Below the pieces are notes generated by a model. The model searched no databases and was not told where the DNA came from. It saw nothing but the letters and a program-made list of their open reading frames with translations. A program made the translations under genes and the position numbers. A stretch of 46,957 bases of DNA from SYFY01 sp031385325 (GTDB lineage Bacteria; Pseudomonadota; Gammaproteobacteria; Pseudomonadales; Azotimanducaceae), in assembly GCA_031385325.1 (NCBI GenBank), contig JANNBJ010000154.1, positions 1 to 46,957 on the forward strand, read 5' to 3'. This document shows, in pieces, positions 8,795-16,216 of this stretch (the stretch's first letter is position 1; each line of letters opens with the position of its first letter).

Positions 8795-9358
8795 TTAACC
8801 GGACATGGAGCAGTTCAGCGGTCGACCGCTTGAATCTTCCCGAATACCGTCGCGGTTTCGATCCTGGGCATGACGTGTTCGACCGGCAGTGTTGATGATC
8901 AGCATTCTGGCCTGCCGCGAATCATTGTCGTCAGGGCAGTAGAGGAAACTTCCGTTCAACCAATCCGTGAGCCCATACGCGGTAAACAGCAGCTCGCTGC
9001 GATTGCGAAAAGATCGCCACTTGAAGCGGCCGTGGGTGGTACCGGGAATTCGGGCAATGATGAGTTCGTCTTCATCCAGGCGTTGATCACCATCATCGTC
9101 CGTGAATACCAGCATTCCATCTGCCCAGCTGTTGCGCGCGCCACAGGCATTGCTGATTCCAGGGCATAACGTGACTGGTCGCTGGTAAGTCAACGCGGCA
9201 CTGCGTGCCAATGCGATGGCGTGTGCCAGGTCATTGATTGCGCTGTTGGCCCTGGTCTTGTCTACCAGAGGCTTGGCCGCAGGCACGGCGACGGTTGCCA
9301 AAATGCCTGCAACTGCCATAACGATCACCAGTTCGAGAAGAGAATATCCGCGCTGCAT
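8795..9358 (-). CDS. GspH/FimT-family pseudopilin, second copy
   Basis: The protein has 187 residues. The N terminus MQRG/YSLLELVIVMAVAGILATVAVPA has a very short prepilin leader (four residues) and Glu5. It is followed by the GspH/FimT helix (INDLAHAIALARSAALTYQRPVTLCP) and a beta domain with Cys in ISNACG, LYCPDD and LNCSMSG. The acidic stretch DDDGDQRLDEDE could bind calcium (D-D-D-G-D-Q-R-L-D-E-D-E resembles an EF-hand loop). It is a FimT/FimU-type minor pilin separate from the fimT at 646 and transcribed toward the main pilus operon. It lies just downstream of pilR, so it may belong to the pilSR transcription unit or have its own promoter in the 110-base gap. Confidence 0.85.
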   Translation of the reverse strand: MQRGYSLLELVIVMAVAGILATVAVPAAKPLVDKTRANSAINDLAHAIALARSAALTYQRPVTLCPGISNACGARNSWADGMLVFTDDDGDQRLDEDELIIARIPGTTHGRFKWRSFRNRSELLFTAYGLTDWLNGSFLYCPDDNDSRQARMLIINTAGRTRHAQDRNRDGIREDSSGRPLNCSMSG

Positions 9359-9468
9359 GAATAACAGCGTGGCGTGTTCCTTTCAGACAGAACAGCGCCA
9401 AAGACATCCAGGTGATGTGCGAAGTCGCCGCAGCCTGTCGAGCTTCTGCCGAACCGACGCCATGGCGC

Positions 9469-10842
9469 CTATTCCATGTTCAACTTCGCCAGACGATATC
9501 GCAGCGCCCGAAAACTCAGCCCCAGCTGTTTTGCGGCTGCTGTCTTGTTCCAGCGAGTGGCCTCGAGTGCTTCCGTCAGCAACTTGCGCTCGATCCGCTC
9601 GAGATAACCTTCGAGTGATTCGCCTTCCGGGAGCGACATGTCGATCGAGCGCGCAGGCGTCACAGGACCTGGCCCGCCGACCTCGTCCGTGTTTCGGTGA
9701 ATTTCGACTGGTAGTCCGAGATCAGAGGGCTCGATCCTGGTTCCCTCGGCCAGCGTGAACGCGCGCTCGAGAATGTTCTCCAACTCCCGAACGTTGCCTG
9801 GATAGTCATAACTGAGGAGCGCATCAAGGGCCTGGCCAGATACCTCCGGAGCCTGATGGCCGTACTCGTGTGCAAGCTTGTTGAGGATAAATGCGCAGAA
9901 TTCGGGAATATCCTCTGCCCGATCCCGGAGCGCAGGCATGTGCAGTTCGATGACATTCAATCGGTAGTAGAGGTCCTGGCGAAAGTTGCCCTCGAGCACT
10001 TCCGTGGCAAGATCTCGATGCGTCGCCGAGAGCACTCTGATATCGATGGGACTTTCCTGTGTACTGCCGACCCTGCGGATCGATTTTTCCTGAATGGCGC
10101 GCAGCAACTTGACCTGCATGGAGAGTGGCAGGTCCGCCACTTCATCCAGAAACAGTGTGCCTCCTGATGCCACTTCGAAAAGACCCGGTTTGTCCATGTG
10201 TGCACCCGTGAATGCGCCTTTTACATGGCCAAAGAACTCACTCTCCATGAGCTCTCCCGGAATCGCGCCACAGTTGACGGGTACGAATGGACCACTGCTG
10301 CGGGCACCAAGTTCATGCATGAGCCGCGCGGCAACTTCTTTCCCGGATCCTGATTCACCACTGATGTAGATCGGTGCCTGGCTGCGAGCGAGCCTGGCAA
10401 TCTGCTGGCGCAAGACAGTGATCGTTGCCGACTGGCCGATCATCTGCGTTTTGGTGGATGGGTTTTCTGGTGCTTTCAGTTTGAGCGCGCTTTCTACCAG
10501 CGTCCGCAAGATGTCGAGGTCAACGGGCTTCTGAAGAAAATCGAAGGCGCCGCCCTTCAGTGCCTCGATGGCGGTGTCCATGCTGCCATGCGCCGTGATC
10601 ATGGCGACTGGAATCGATGGGTACTGCCCCGCCATCAGATGAACCAGTTCAATTCCGTTGCCATCTGGCAGATTCATATCGGTGAGGCAAAGATCAAAAT
10701 GCTGATCAGCAAGCAGCCGACGTGCAGATGCCAGATCGCTGGCCGCGCAGGTATCGAGATCCATCCTGCCAAGGGTTATTTCAAGCAGTTCCCGAATGTC
10801 GGGTTCATCGTCGACGATGAGCACCTGCTGGCGTTGTGTCAC
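9469..10842 (-). CDS. pilR: sigma-54 dependent response regulator PilR
   Basis: The protein has 457 residues in three parts. The N-terminal receiver (VLIVDDEPD, acidic pair D11-D12, phospho-acceptor D55 in LCLTDMNLPDGNG) is followed by an AAA+ domain with Walker A GESGSGKE and the sigma-54 contact loop GAFTGA. The C-terminal Fis-type helix-turn-helix reads NKTAAAKQLGLSFRALRYRL. The GTG start at 10842 is chosen because GGGAGG lies eight bases upstream and the protein then begins just before the receiver; a longer in-frame form reaches 10926 inside pilS and has no such site. PilR, phosphorylated by PilS, activates sigma-54 transcription of the major pilin gene. No pilA is in this window. Confidence 0.94.
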   Translation of the reverse strand: MTQRQQVLIVDDEPDIRELLEITLGRMDLDTCAASDLASARRLLADQHFDLCLTDMNLPDGNGIELVHLMAGQYPSIPVAMITAHGSMDTAIEALKGGAFDFLQKPVDLDILRTLVESALKLKAPENPSTKTQMIGQSATITVLRQQIARLARSQAPIYISGESGSGKEVAARLMHELGARSSGPFVPVNCGAIPGELMESEFFGHVKGAFTGAHMDKPGLFEVASGGTLFLDEVADLPLSMQVKLLRAIQEKSIRRVGSTQESPIDIRVLSATHRDLATEVLEGNFRQDLYYRLNVIELHMPALRDRAEDIPEFCAFILNKLAHEYGHQAPEVSGQALDALLSYDYPGNVRELENILERAFTLAEGTRIEPSDLGLPVEIHRNTDEVGGPGPVTPARSIDMSLPEGESLEGYLERIERKLLTEALEATRWNKTAAAKQLGLSFRALRYRLAKLNME

Positions 10843-10870
10843 TGTGGATCCTCCCTGGGCGGTCGCGGTT

Positions 10871-12499
10871 TCAGGCACCAAAACGATCAGGATGCGAGAA
10901 CAGTATACGGAAAACTGCGCCGCCACCTTCGTTGCGGGTATAGGTCAGGCGTGCCTGGTTGGCCGCGCAGATTTCCCTGGACAGATACAGTCCAAGGCCT
11001 GTTCCTTTGGCTTGTGTGGTGTGAAAAGGCTCAAACAGCTGCTTTTCCTGATCCAGCGGTACACCGGAGCCGTTGTCGATGACACTGAGAAAGGGTCGAT
11101 CTGTTTGCGGATCGATACCGCCGACGAGCCGCACAACGGGTTGGTGGTTGCCGCTGTGCTTGAGTGCATTGGTAACGAGATTGGTCAGCACCTGACGGAT
11201 TTGTCGAGGGTCGACACGCACTTGTGTATCCGGCGGATTCACGTCTACCGAAAACGTGGCTTCGGGCTCGGACTCAGCGTATTCCCTGGCAAACACTGAG
11301 ATGAGGTTGTCCAGTCGGGTTCGTTCAGGTGTTGACGGTTGTCGTCGCGACAGCAGGAGGACATTTTCCACCACAGCGTTCATTCGCTTGGTGTGGTTGT
11401 GGATGATCGTCGTGAGGCGTTCATCACCCTTGTCCAGATTGCGGGATTCCTGCAGTAATTGTGCTGCGTGACTGATTGCAGCCAGCGGATTGCGGATTTC
11501 GTGGGCGATGCTGGCAGAGAGTCGACCGAGTTCAGACAGCTTGAGTTGTTGTGCCTGCTGCTGAATTTCGCTGTTGTCTTCCATGTAGATCGTAGCCAGG
11601 CCCTTCGGATCGTCGATTCGAACCGAAGAAAAACTCACGCGAACGCTCGGCCCGTAAGTATCCAGCTGCATGGCCGAAAGACCACGGCCCTGGTTGTTAC
11701 GCCAACTGTCCAATGCAGCCAGAACCTGCGCCGGCAGAGCCAGTGGTTGCTGGTCGCGCATTTGTCCAAGCAGCCGCCGTGCTGCCTGATTGAAGGTCCG
11801 TACATGATCATGTTCGTCGACCACGACGATGCCGGTCTGCATACGCTGGATAACCTGTTGGTTGACACGCTCGAGATCGGCAAGCTCTGCGGCCTGGGAG
11901 ATGTTACGCAGCTCGTTCTGACGCAGCCGGTTGGAGATGTTGGTGATGAAGAGAGTAAAGACGAAAAAAAGAATGCCCAGCACGCCAGCCTGAAAGAATC
12001 CGTTGGGTTCATCAGGCAGTCTGAAAGCGGTAAACAGCTCCTGATAGAGCACCGCAATGGTTGCGAGCGCAGCGGTCAGCAAACTGGTGCGGTCGCCGAC
12101 GATGATGGCCCCCGCAGTCACGGTGACCAGCATGAAACCATCCAGGCCGCTGCCAACACCTGCTGACATCGCCATCAGGACAGCCAGCCAGAGGATGTCG
12201 GTGGCGATGACACCAACTCGAAACAGTTGTCGACGCTCAAAGGCTTCTGGTAGCAGACGCGTCAGTACAGAGAGAAAGAGGTTACTGGCGATATAGGCCG
12301 TGAGGGCCCAGAAAAAGGCGTCGGGTGCGGCGCGTCCGAGATCAGTTCGAAGCCAGTTCTGGGTGTAAATCAGAAAGAGGGCAACGCCGACCAGTACACG
12401 ATAGGTATTGTAAATCCGTAGCAGAGACAGGGTTTGTCCACCGCGAGACTGTTCGGTGTTCGTCCACTGCTGGCGAGACTGGATGTTCTGATTGGGCAT
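10871..12499 (-). CDS. pilS: sensor histidine kinase PilS
   Basis: The protein has 542 residues. About six hydrophobic segments lie between residues 35 and 190, matching the polytopic PilS sensor. A PAS-like region (GIVVVDEHDHVRTFNQAARRLLG, about 223-245) follows. The kinase core has an H-box SIAHEIRNPLAAISHAA with H333, N-box (VTNALKHSGN), G1 DNGSGV and G2 GTGLGLYLS. It autophosphorylates and passes phosphate to PilR; in Pseudomonas PilS senses pilin in the membrane. Its start ATG overlaps the bamD stop codon by one base (TAATG in the coding direction), so it is co-translated with bamD. The gap to the PilR start is 28 bases. Confidence 0.94.
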   Translation of the reverse strand: MPNQNIQSRQQWTNTEQSRGGQTLSLLRIYNTYRVLVGVALFLIYTQNWLRTDLGRAAPDAFFWALTAYIASNLFLSVLTRLLPEAFERRQLFRVGVIATDILWLAVLMAMSAGVGSGLDGFMLVTVTAGAIIVGDRTSLLTAALATIAVLYQELFTAFRLPDEPNGFFQAGVLGILFFVFTLFITNISNRLRQNELRNISQAAELADLERVNQQVIQRMQTGIVVVDEHDHVRTFNQAARRLLGQMRDQQPLALPAQVLAALDSWRNNQGRGLSAMQLDTYGPSVRVSFSSVRIDDPKGLATIYMEDNSEIQQQAQQLKLSELGRLSASIAHEIRNPLAAISHAAQLLQESRNLDKGDERLTTIIHNHTKRMNAVVENVLLLSRRQPSTPERTRLDNLISVFAREYAESEPEATFSVDVNPPDTQVRVDPRQIRQVLTNLVTNALKHSGNHQPVVRLVGGIDPQTDRPFLSVIDNGSGVPLDQEKQLFEPFHTTQAKGTGLGLYLSREICAANQARLTYTRNEGGGAVFRILFSHPDRFGA

Positions 12500-13542
12500 T
12501 AGCCGATAAACGGCAACCAGCTGAACCAGCCCTTCTTCTCAGGCTTCTCGTCCTTGCCGGATTCTTCATCGGTTGCCGGAACAGCACGGCGATTGGGCTC
12601 GTAGCCTTCGGGATGTTGCAGCTTGATCGGTGGCGGGACTTCCGGGCGGTCCAGCAGGCCGAAGGTCACGATGTTGGTCCACGAACGATCGCGGCTGAGT
12701 ACCCGATCGGCAAGCACCAGGTTGCCTTCCGAATCAAAGGCGTTGTTGGACGGGAAATTTTCGGCCAGCACGCGCATCGTATCGTTCGCAGCAGATTCCA
12801 GTCCGAGTCGGTAGTTGCACTCGATGAGAATCACCAGTGCATCAGGGACAGCGGCGCTCTGTGCATAGTGATCGAGCACGTACTGCGCCCGATTGTTGGC
12901 CGCCATGTAGGCGCCTCGACGCATGTAGTAGTCGGCGACGTTGATTTCCGCAGCACCGAGCAGGTTGCGCAGGTAGATCATTCGCTGGCGTGCGTCGGGT
13001 GTGTACTGGGACTGAGGGTAACGGGCGAGCAATTGCGCGAAGTCCGTATATGCTTCACGCGCGGCGGTCATGTCCCGCTTGGACGGGTCGGTGGACAGCA
13101 GGCGATCGAGCAGACTGGCATTCTTGTTATACGACGCCATGCCTTTCAGATAATAGGCGTAGTCGATGTTGGCGTGGGTTGGGTGTAGTCGGATGAACCG
13201 GTCAGCCGCCGTCCGCGCCGCATCGTGATCAAGTGACATGTGGCGGGCGTAAATCAGTTCCAGCTGCGCCTGTTCAGCATAGCGTCCGAAGGGGAAGCGA
13301 GCCTCCAGTCCTTCGAGATTCTTGATGGCGATATCATAATTGGCGCTGCGCAGGTAACGCTGAGCGTTCCGATACAGCGCCTGCTCAGTGGTTTCGAGGT
13401 CTTCCTCCTCGGCCGAATCACCGTCCTTGCCACCGAATGGCCATAAGGCACATCCCTGCAAGGTGCTCAAAAGCAATGCGGCGAATAGTGAAACTCTGAG
13501 CGTGCGCAGGAAAGTGTGCAGGGAAGGGGAGCTGTACGACAT
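12499..13542 (-). CDS. bamD: outer membrane protein assembly factor BamD (ComL)
   Basis: This 347-residue lipoprotein has a signal peptide ending in lipobox STLQG/C with acylated C31. TPR-type repeats follow: ALYRNAQRYLRSANYDIAIKNLEGLEARFPFGRYAEQAQLELIYA, DRFIRLHPTHANIDYAYYLKGM, and FAQLLARYPQSQYTPDARQRM, the conserved BamD core. BamD is the essential scaffold of the beta-barrel assembly machinery on the periplasmic face of the outer membrane. It is longer than E. coli BamD (245 residues) because of a C-terminal tail that ends in a basic/acidic linker (ATDEESGKDEKPEKKGW). ATG 13542 gives a normal lipoprotein signal; an in-frame ATG at 13587 would add 15 residues. It is divergent from rluD, an arrangement widely conserved in gammaproteobacteria. 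Confidence 0.94.
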   Translation of the reverse strand: MSYSSPSLHTFLRTLRVSLFAALLLSTLQGCALWPFGGKDGDSAEEEDLETTEQALYRNAQRYLRSANYDIAIKNLEGLEARFPFGRYAEQAQLELIYARHMSLDHDAARTAADRFIRLHPTHANIDYAYYLKGMASYNKNASLLDRLLSTDPSKRDMTAAREAYTDFAQLLARYPQSQYTPDARQRMIYLRNLLGAAEINVADYYMRRGAYMAANNRAQYVLDHYAQSAAVPDALVILIECNYRLGLESAANDTMRVLAENFPSNNAFDSEGNLVLADRVLSRDRSWTNIVTFGLLDRPEVPPPIKLQHPEGYEPNRRAVPATDEESGKDEKPEKKGWFSWLPFIG

Positions 13543-13716
13543 GTCAATCCGGGACTCGGGGTTGGCTAATACTAACAAAACCGCCATTCTAGCCAGGAAA
13601 TTTCATGCACGATCTCCAGTTGAAATTGATGAGCTGGAGATTGCCGGGCCGACGTGCAGTGTAAAGGCCCGACTTGATTAACCCAACTTGAAAGATATCC
13701 ATTTCGGACCAAGCTT
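13543..13716. promoter_or_regulatory. divergent promoter region bamD / rluD
   Basis: This 174-base gap lies between two divergently transcribed genes and must hold the promoters of bamD-pilS-pilR (leftward) and rluD-pgeF (rightward). I could not assign convincing -35/-10 pairs by eye. Confidence 0.5.
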
Positions 13717-14682
13717 GTGAACTCACCCATTCTGATTCAACAGGTACCTGCGCATCTGGCCGGTGAACGCGCCGATCGTATCGCCAGCGCACTGTTCGAA
13801 GACCATTCCCGGGTGGTACTGGCTCGCGCCATCGAGGATGGTCGATTAACGGTTGACGGTGCGACGGTCAAACCCAAGCTCCGTCTGAAAGGTGGTGAAA
13901 CCCTTAGTCTCGATTTGCCACCGGTGACGGTGGTCTATGACACACCACAGGCGATCCCGCTCGATATCCTGCATGAGGATGAGGATGTCATCGTCCTCGC
14001 CAAACCCGCCGGGCTGGTCGTTCATCCGGGAGCGGGGAACCCCGATCGAACACTAATGAATGCACTGCTGGCACATCGGCCTGACCTCGGGCAGCTGCCG
14101 CGTGCAGGTGTTGTACACCGGCTGGACAAGGAAACCAGTGGCATCATGATGGTGGCCGCCAGTAGTCGTGCCCATGGTCGCCTGATCGAAGCTCTGGCGG
14201 AGCGGCGGGTGCGGCGCAGTTATGTGGCGTTCGTGGAAGGCTATCTGGTCTCGGGTGCGGAGTACCGTGAATCCATCGGCCGCGATCCGCATCACCGCAT
14301 ACGTCAGGCGGTGCGCGATGATGGCAAGGTTGCGCACACGAGTGTCCGGGTCAATGAACGTTATCGGGCGCATACCTGCGTACAGGCTGAACTGCATACC
14401 GGTCGTACCCACCAGATCCGGGTCCATATGGCGCATGCCGGGTACCCACTGATTGGTGATTCAACCTATGGCGCGCGTGGACGTCTGCCACAGCAACCCT
14501 CGCTCGAGTTGATCGCCGCGGTGCGTGGGTTTCGCCGCCAGGCGCTGCATGCGGAGACCCTCAGTTTCGAACACCCGGCAACGTTGGCGCCGATGAGCTT
14601 TGTCGCACCCTGGCCTGCAGACCTGCTGCGACTGCGCGACATTTTGCGCGCCGACCGAGATCTGCATGAACGGCCTTCCTGA
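13717..14682 (+). CDS. rluD: 23S rRNA pseudouridine synthase RluD
   Basis: The protein has 321 residues. An N-terminal S4-like RNA-binding segment (GERADRIASALFEDHSRVVLARAIEDGRLTVDG) is followed by the RluA-family catalytic domain. Its active-site motif HRLDKETSG places the catalytic Asp at D137. The family motif RTHQIRVHMAHAGYPLIGD is also present near the C terminus. RluD makes pseudouridines 1911, 1915 and 1917 in helix 69 of 23S rRNA. The start is GTG at 13717; TTG at 13715 is out of frame. It overlaps pgeF by 17 bases, an operon arrangement known from E. coli (rluD-yfiH). Confidence 0.93.
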   Translation: MNSPILIQQVPAHLAGERADRIASALFEDHSRVVLARAIEDGRLTVDGATVKPKLRLKGGETLSLDLPPVTVVYDTPQAIPLDILHEDEDVIVLAKPAGLVVHPGAGNPDRTLMNALLAHRPDLGQLPRAGVVHRLDKETSGIMMVAASSRAHGRLIEALAERRVRRSYVAFVEGYLVSGAEYRESIGRDPHHRIRQAVRDDGKVAHTSVRVNERYRAHTCVQAELHTGRTHQIRVHMAHAGYPLIGDSTYGARGRLPQQPSLELIAAVRGFRRQALHAETLSFEHPATLAPMSFVAPWPADLLRLRDILRADRDLHERPS

Positions 14683-15436
14683 GGCTTGCTTTCCGGAGGC
14701 TTGGATCCAGCCCAACTGGATCGACACCGATGTGCTCGCTGGTTCCACCACACGTGAAGGGGGGTGTAGCAAACCACCTTTCGATACATTCAATGTGCGG
14801 TTCGGAGAAGACGATCCGGCTGCGGTTGCCGCCAATCGTCAGCGGTTAAAGACGCTGACTGGCGCAACCCAGGTGCAGTACCTCGAGCAGATTCACGGGA
14901 TCGACGTGCTGGCTGCCACTCGCTCGACCGCAGCCAACCAGGTTGTGGCCGATGCGATGTGGACAGACGAAGCGGGACTTGCGCTGGTCATCCAGACGGC
15001 CGATTGCCTACCCGTGCTGGTGGCCGAGCGCGGTGGTCGGTGTATCGGCGCGGCCCACGCAGGCTGGCGGGGATTGGCGGGTGGAGTCATTCCTGCACTG
15101 CTCGCCACTATGCCGTGTCGACGGCAGGACCTGCAGGTCTGGTTAGGCCCGTGCATCAGTCGCGGCCACAGTTATGAGGTGGGCACCGAGGTCCGTCAGG
15201 CGTTTGTCCCGATCGCGTCTGTTGCCATCATCGACCGGGCATTTCTACCCGGGAAGGCGATCGGCAAATGGTGGTGTGATCTGATTCTGCTGGCCCGGGC
15301 ACAGCTTGAAGCCGGAGGTGTACCGGCTGGGTCGGTCAGCGATTCGGGGCGGGGAACACTGGATGACCCGTCACTTTTTTCCTGGCGGCGCGAGGCGCGA
15401 ACGGGGCGAATGGCACACTTCATCATACGTCGGTAG
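14666..15436 (+). CDS. pgeF: peptidoglycan editing factor PgeF (laccase-domain, YfiH)
   Basis: The protein has 256 residues from ATG 14666, which lies inside the end of rluD. Conserved metal-site residues of the DUF152/laccase-like fold are visible: H77 in LEQIHGID, C114 in TADCLPVLVA and H131 in AAHAGWRG. The motif GPCISRGHSYEVG, also typical of the family, follows. PgeF hydrolyses wrongly incorporated L-Ser in UDP-MurNAc precursors in place of L-Ala and so guards peptidoglycan composition. Members also occur as purine nucleoside phosphorylase-type enzymes. Co-transcription with rluD is standard in gammaproteobacteria. Confidence 0.92.
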   Translation: MNGLPEACFPEAWIQPNWIDTDVLAGSTTREGGCSKPPFDTFNVRFGEDDPAAVAANRQRLKTLTGATQVQYLEQIHGIDVLAATRSTAANQVVADAMWTDEAGLALVIQTADCLPVLVAERGGRCIGAAHAGWRGLAGGVIPALLATMPCRRQDLQVWLGPCISRGHSYEVGTEVRQAFVPIASVAIIDRAFLPGKAIGKWWCDLILLARAQLEAGGVPAGSVSDSGRGTLDDPSLFSWRREARTGRMAHFIIRR

Positions 15437-15460
15437 CCAGCGAAGCTTAAGCGATGGCCC

Positions 15461-15952
15461 TCAGGTACAGTTAGAGGCGATGCCTTCCTGAGCTTCTTCG
15501 ATTCGCCGCTGACGCTCATCTTCGCCGATGATGCGTTCGTTTCCGGCATCTTCCCGCACGCGAATTCGCTGTGATTGTTTGAGCCGTTCGAGCACGCTTT
15601 TCGACTTCTCGCAGTTGGTTCGCTTGATCTCGGCCACTTGCTGCTCTTCTTGTGCGTGCAATGCCTTGAGCTCTTCCAGCTTGCGCTGCTGCTCTTCGGT
15701 CAATTTGGGTTTCGTTGTATCGGTGGGCTGCGCGGCTGCAGACGTGGAGTCTTCCTGGATGCGAGAACTCAAGGATCCTCGAGTCACGATCTTTTCGGAT
15801 TTCACGCCCTGGGGCTCGACCTGCGAGTAATTCAGGACACCATTCTTGTCGACCCAGCGGTACATCACATCAGCCTGCGCCGGCATTGATAACAGCATTG
15901 ATGTGAGCATCGCTGACGCGCCCAACAACAAGATTGCCAACGTTGTACGCAT
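15461..15952 (-). CDS. DUF4124-domain secreted protein
   Basis: This 163-residue protein has a signal peptide (MRTTLAILLLGASAMLTSMLLSMPAQA). The DUF4124 motif follows at once: DVMYRWVDKNGVLNYSQVEPQGV, a short beta-hairpin found in many gammaproteobacterial envelope proteins. The rest is a charged coiled-coil-like helix (LTEEQQRKLEELKALHAQEEQQVAEIKRTNC and ERLKQSQRIRVREDAGNERI). The ATG at 15952 is chosen because it starts the signal peptide; the frame remains open upstream across the ilvB leader but without secretory or coding character. It is convergent with pgeF, 24 bases away. Its function is unknown; the location is periplasmic. Confidence 0.8.
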   Translation of the reverse strand: MRTTLAILLLGASAMLTSMLLSMPAQADVMYRWVDKNGVLNYSQVEPQGVKSEKIVTRGSLSSRIQEDSTSAAAQPTDTTKPKLTEEQQRKLEELKALHAQEEQQVAEIKRTNCEKSKSVLERLKQSQRIRVREDAGNERIIGEDERQRRIEEAQEGIASNCT

Positions 15953-16216
15953 CGTGACCTGCCGTCTGCAACAAACTGAACGCAGGATAGCACAGCAGCG
16001 AATGGGCCTGCGAAGCAGGAAAACCAGGCGCGCCCGGGAAGTGTGATGTCGCGCACAACCATCCTGCGCAACCATCCTGCGTTGACAGGGCTGGGCTGAA
16101 TCTAAAGAATACGCCGCTCTTTTTTCCACGCCTTTCGACTTTGCCAAACAAATCAAATAGTTGTTTGCGTGACCTAGGAGTCTGCCGCGCAGGTTCCTAA
16201 CCCAGAGGAGATGACG
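15953..16216. promoter_or_regulatory. divergent intergenic region with ilvB promoter and leader
   Basis: This 264-base non-coding stretch lies between the DUF4124 gene (leftward) and ilvB (rightward). It contains a good sigma-70 promoter (TTGACA at 16082-16087, 17-base spacer, AAGAAT at 16105-16110) giving a leader of about 100 bases. The leader has two hairpins: CAAACAA 16145-16151 with TTGTTTG 16161-16167, and TAGGA-CTGC 16175-16185 with GCAG-TCCTA 16189-16199. The second ends just before the ribosome-binding site at 16205-16210. I see no leader peptide rich in Ile, Leu or Val codons. Confidence 0.55.
16082..16110 (+). promoter_or_regulatory. sigma-70 promoter for ilvBHC
   Basis: The -35 is a perfect TTGACA at 16082-16087 and the -10 is AAGAAT at 16105-16110 (four of six consensus bases), with an optimal 17-base spacer. 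It would start transcription near 16117. Confidence 0.55.

Noticed and set aside
11459..12166. Open frame of 235 codons on the plus strand inside pilS
   Set aside because: Antisense to a convincing histidine kinase; no recognisable domain.
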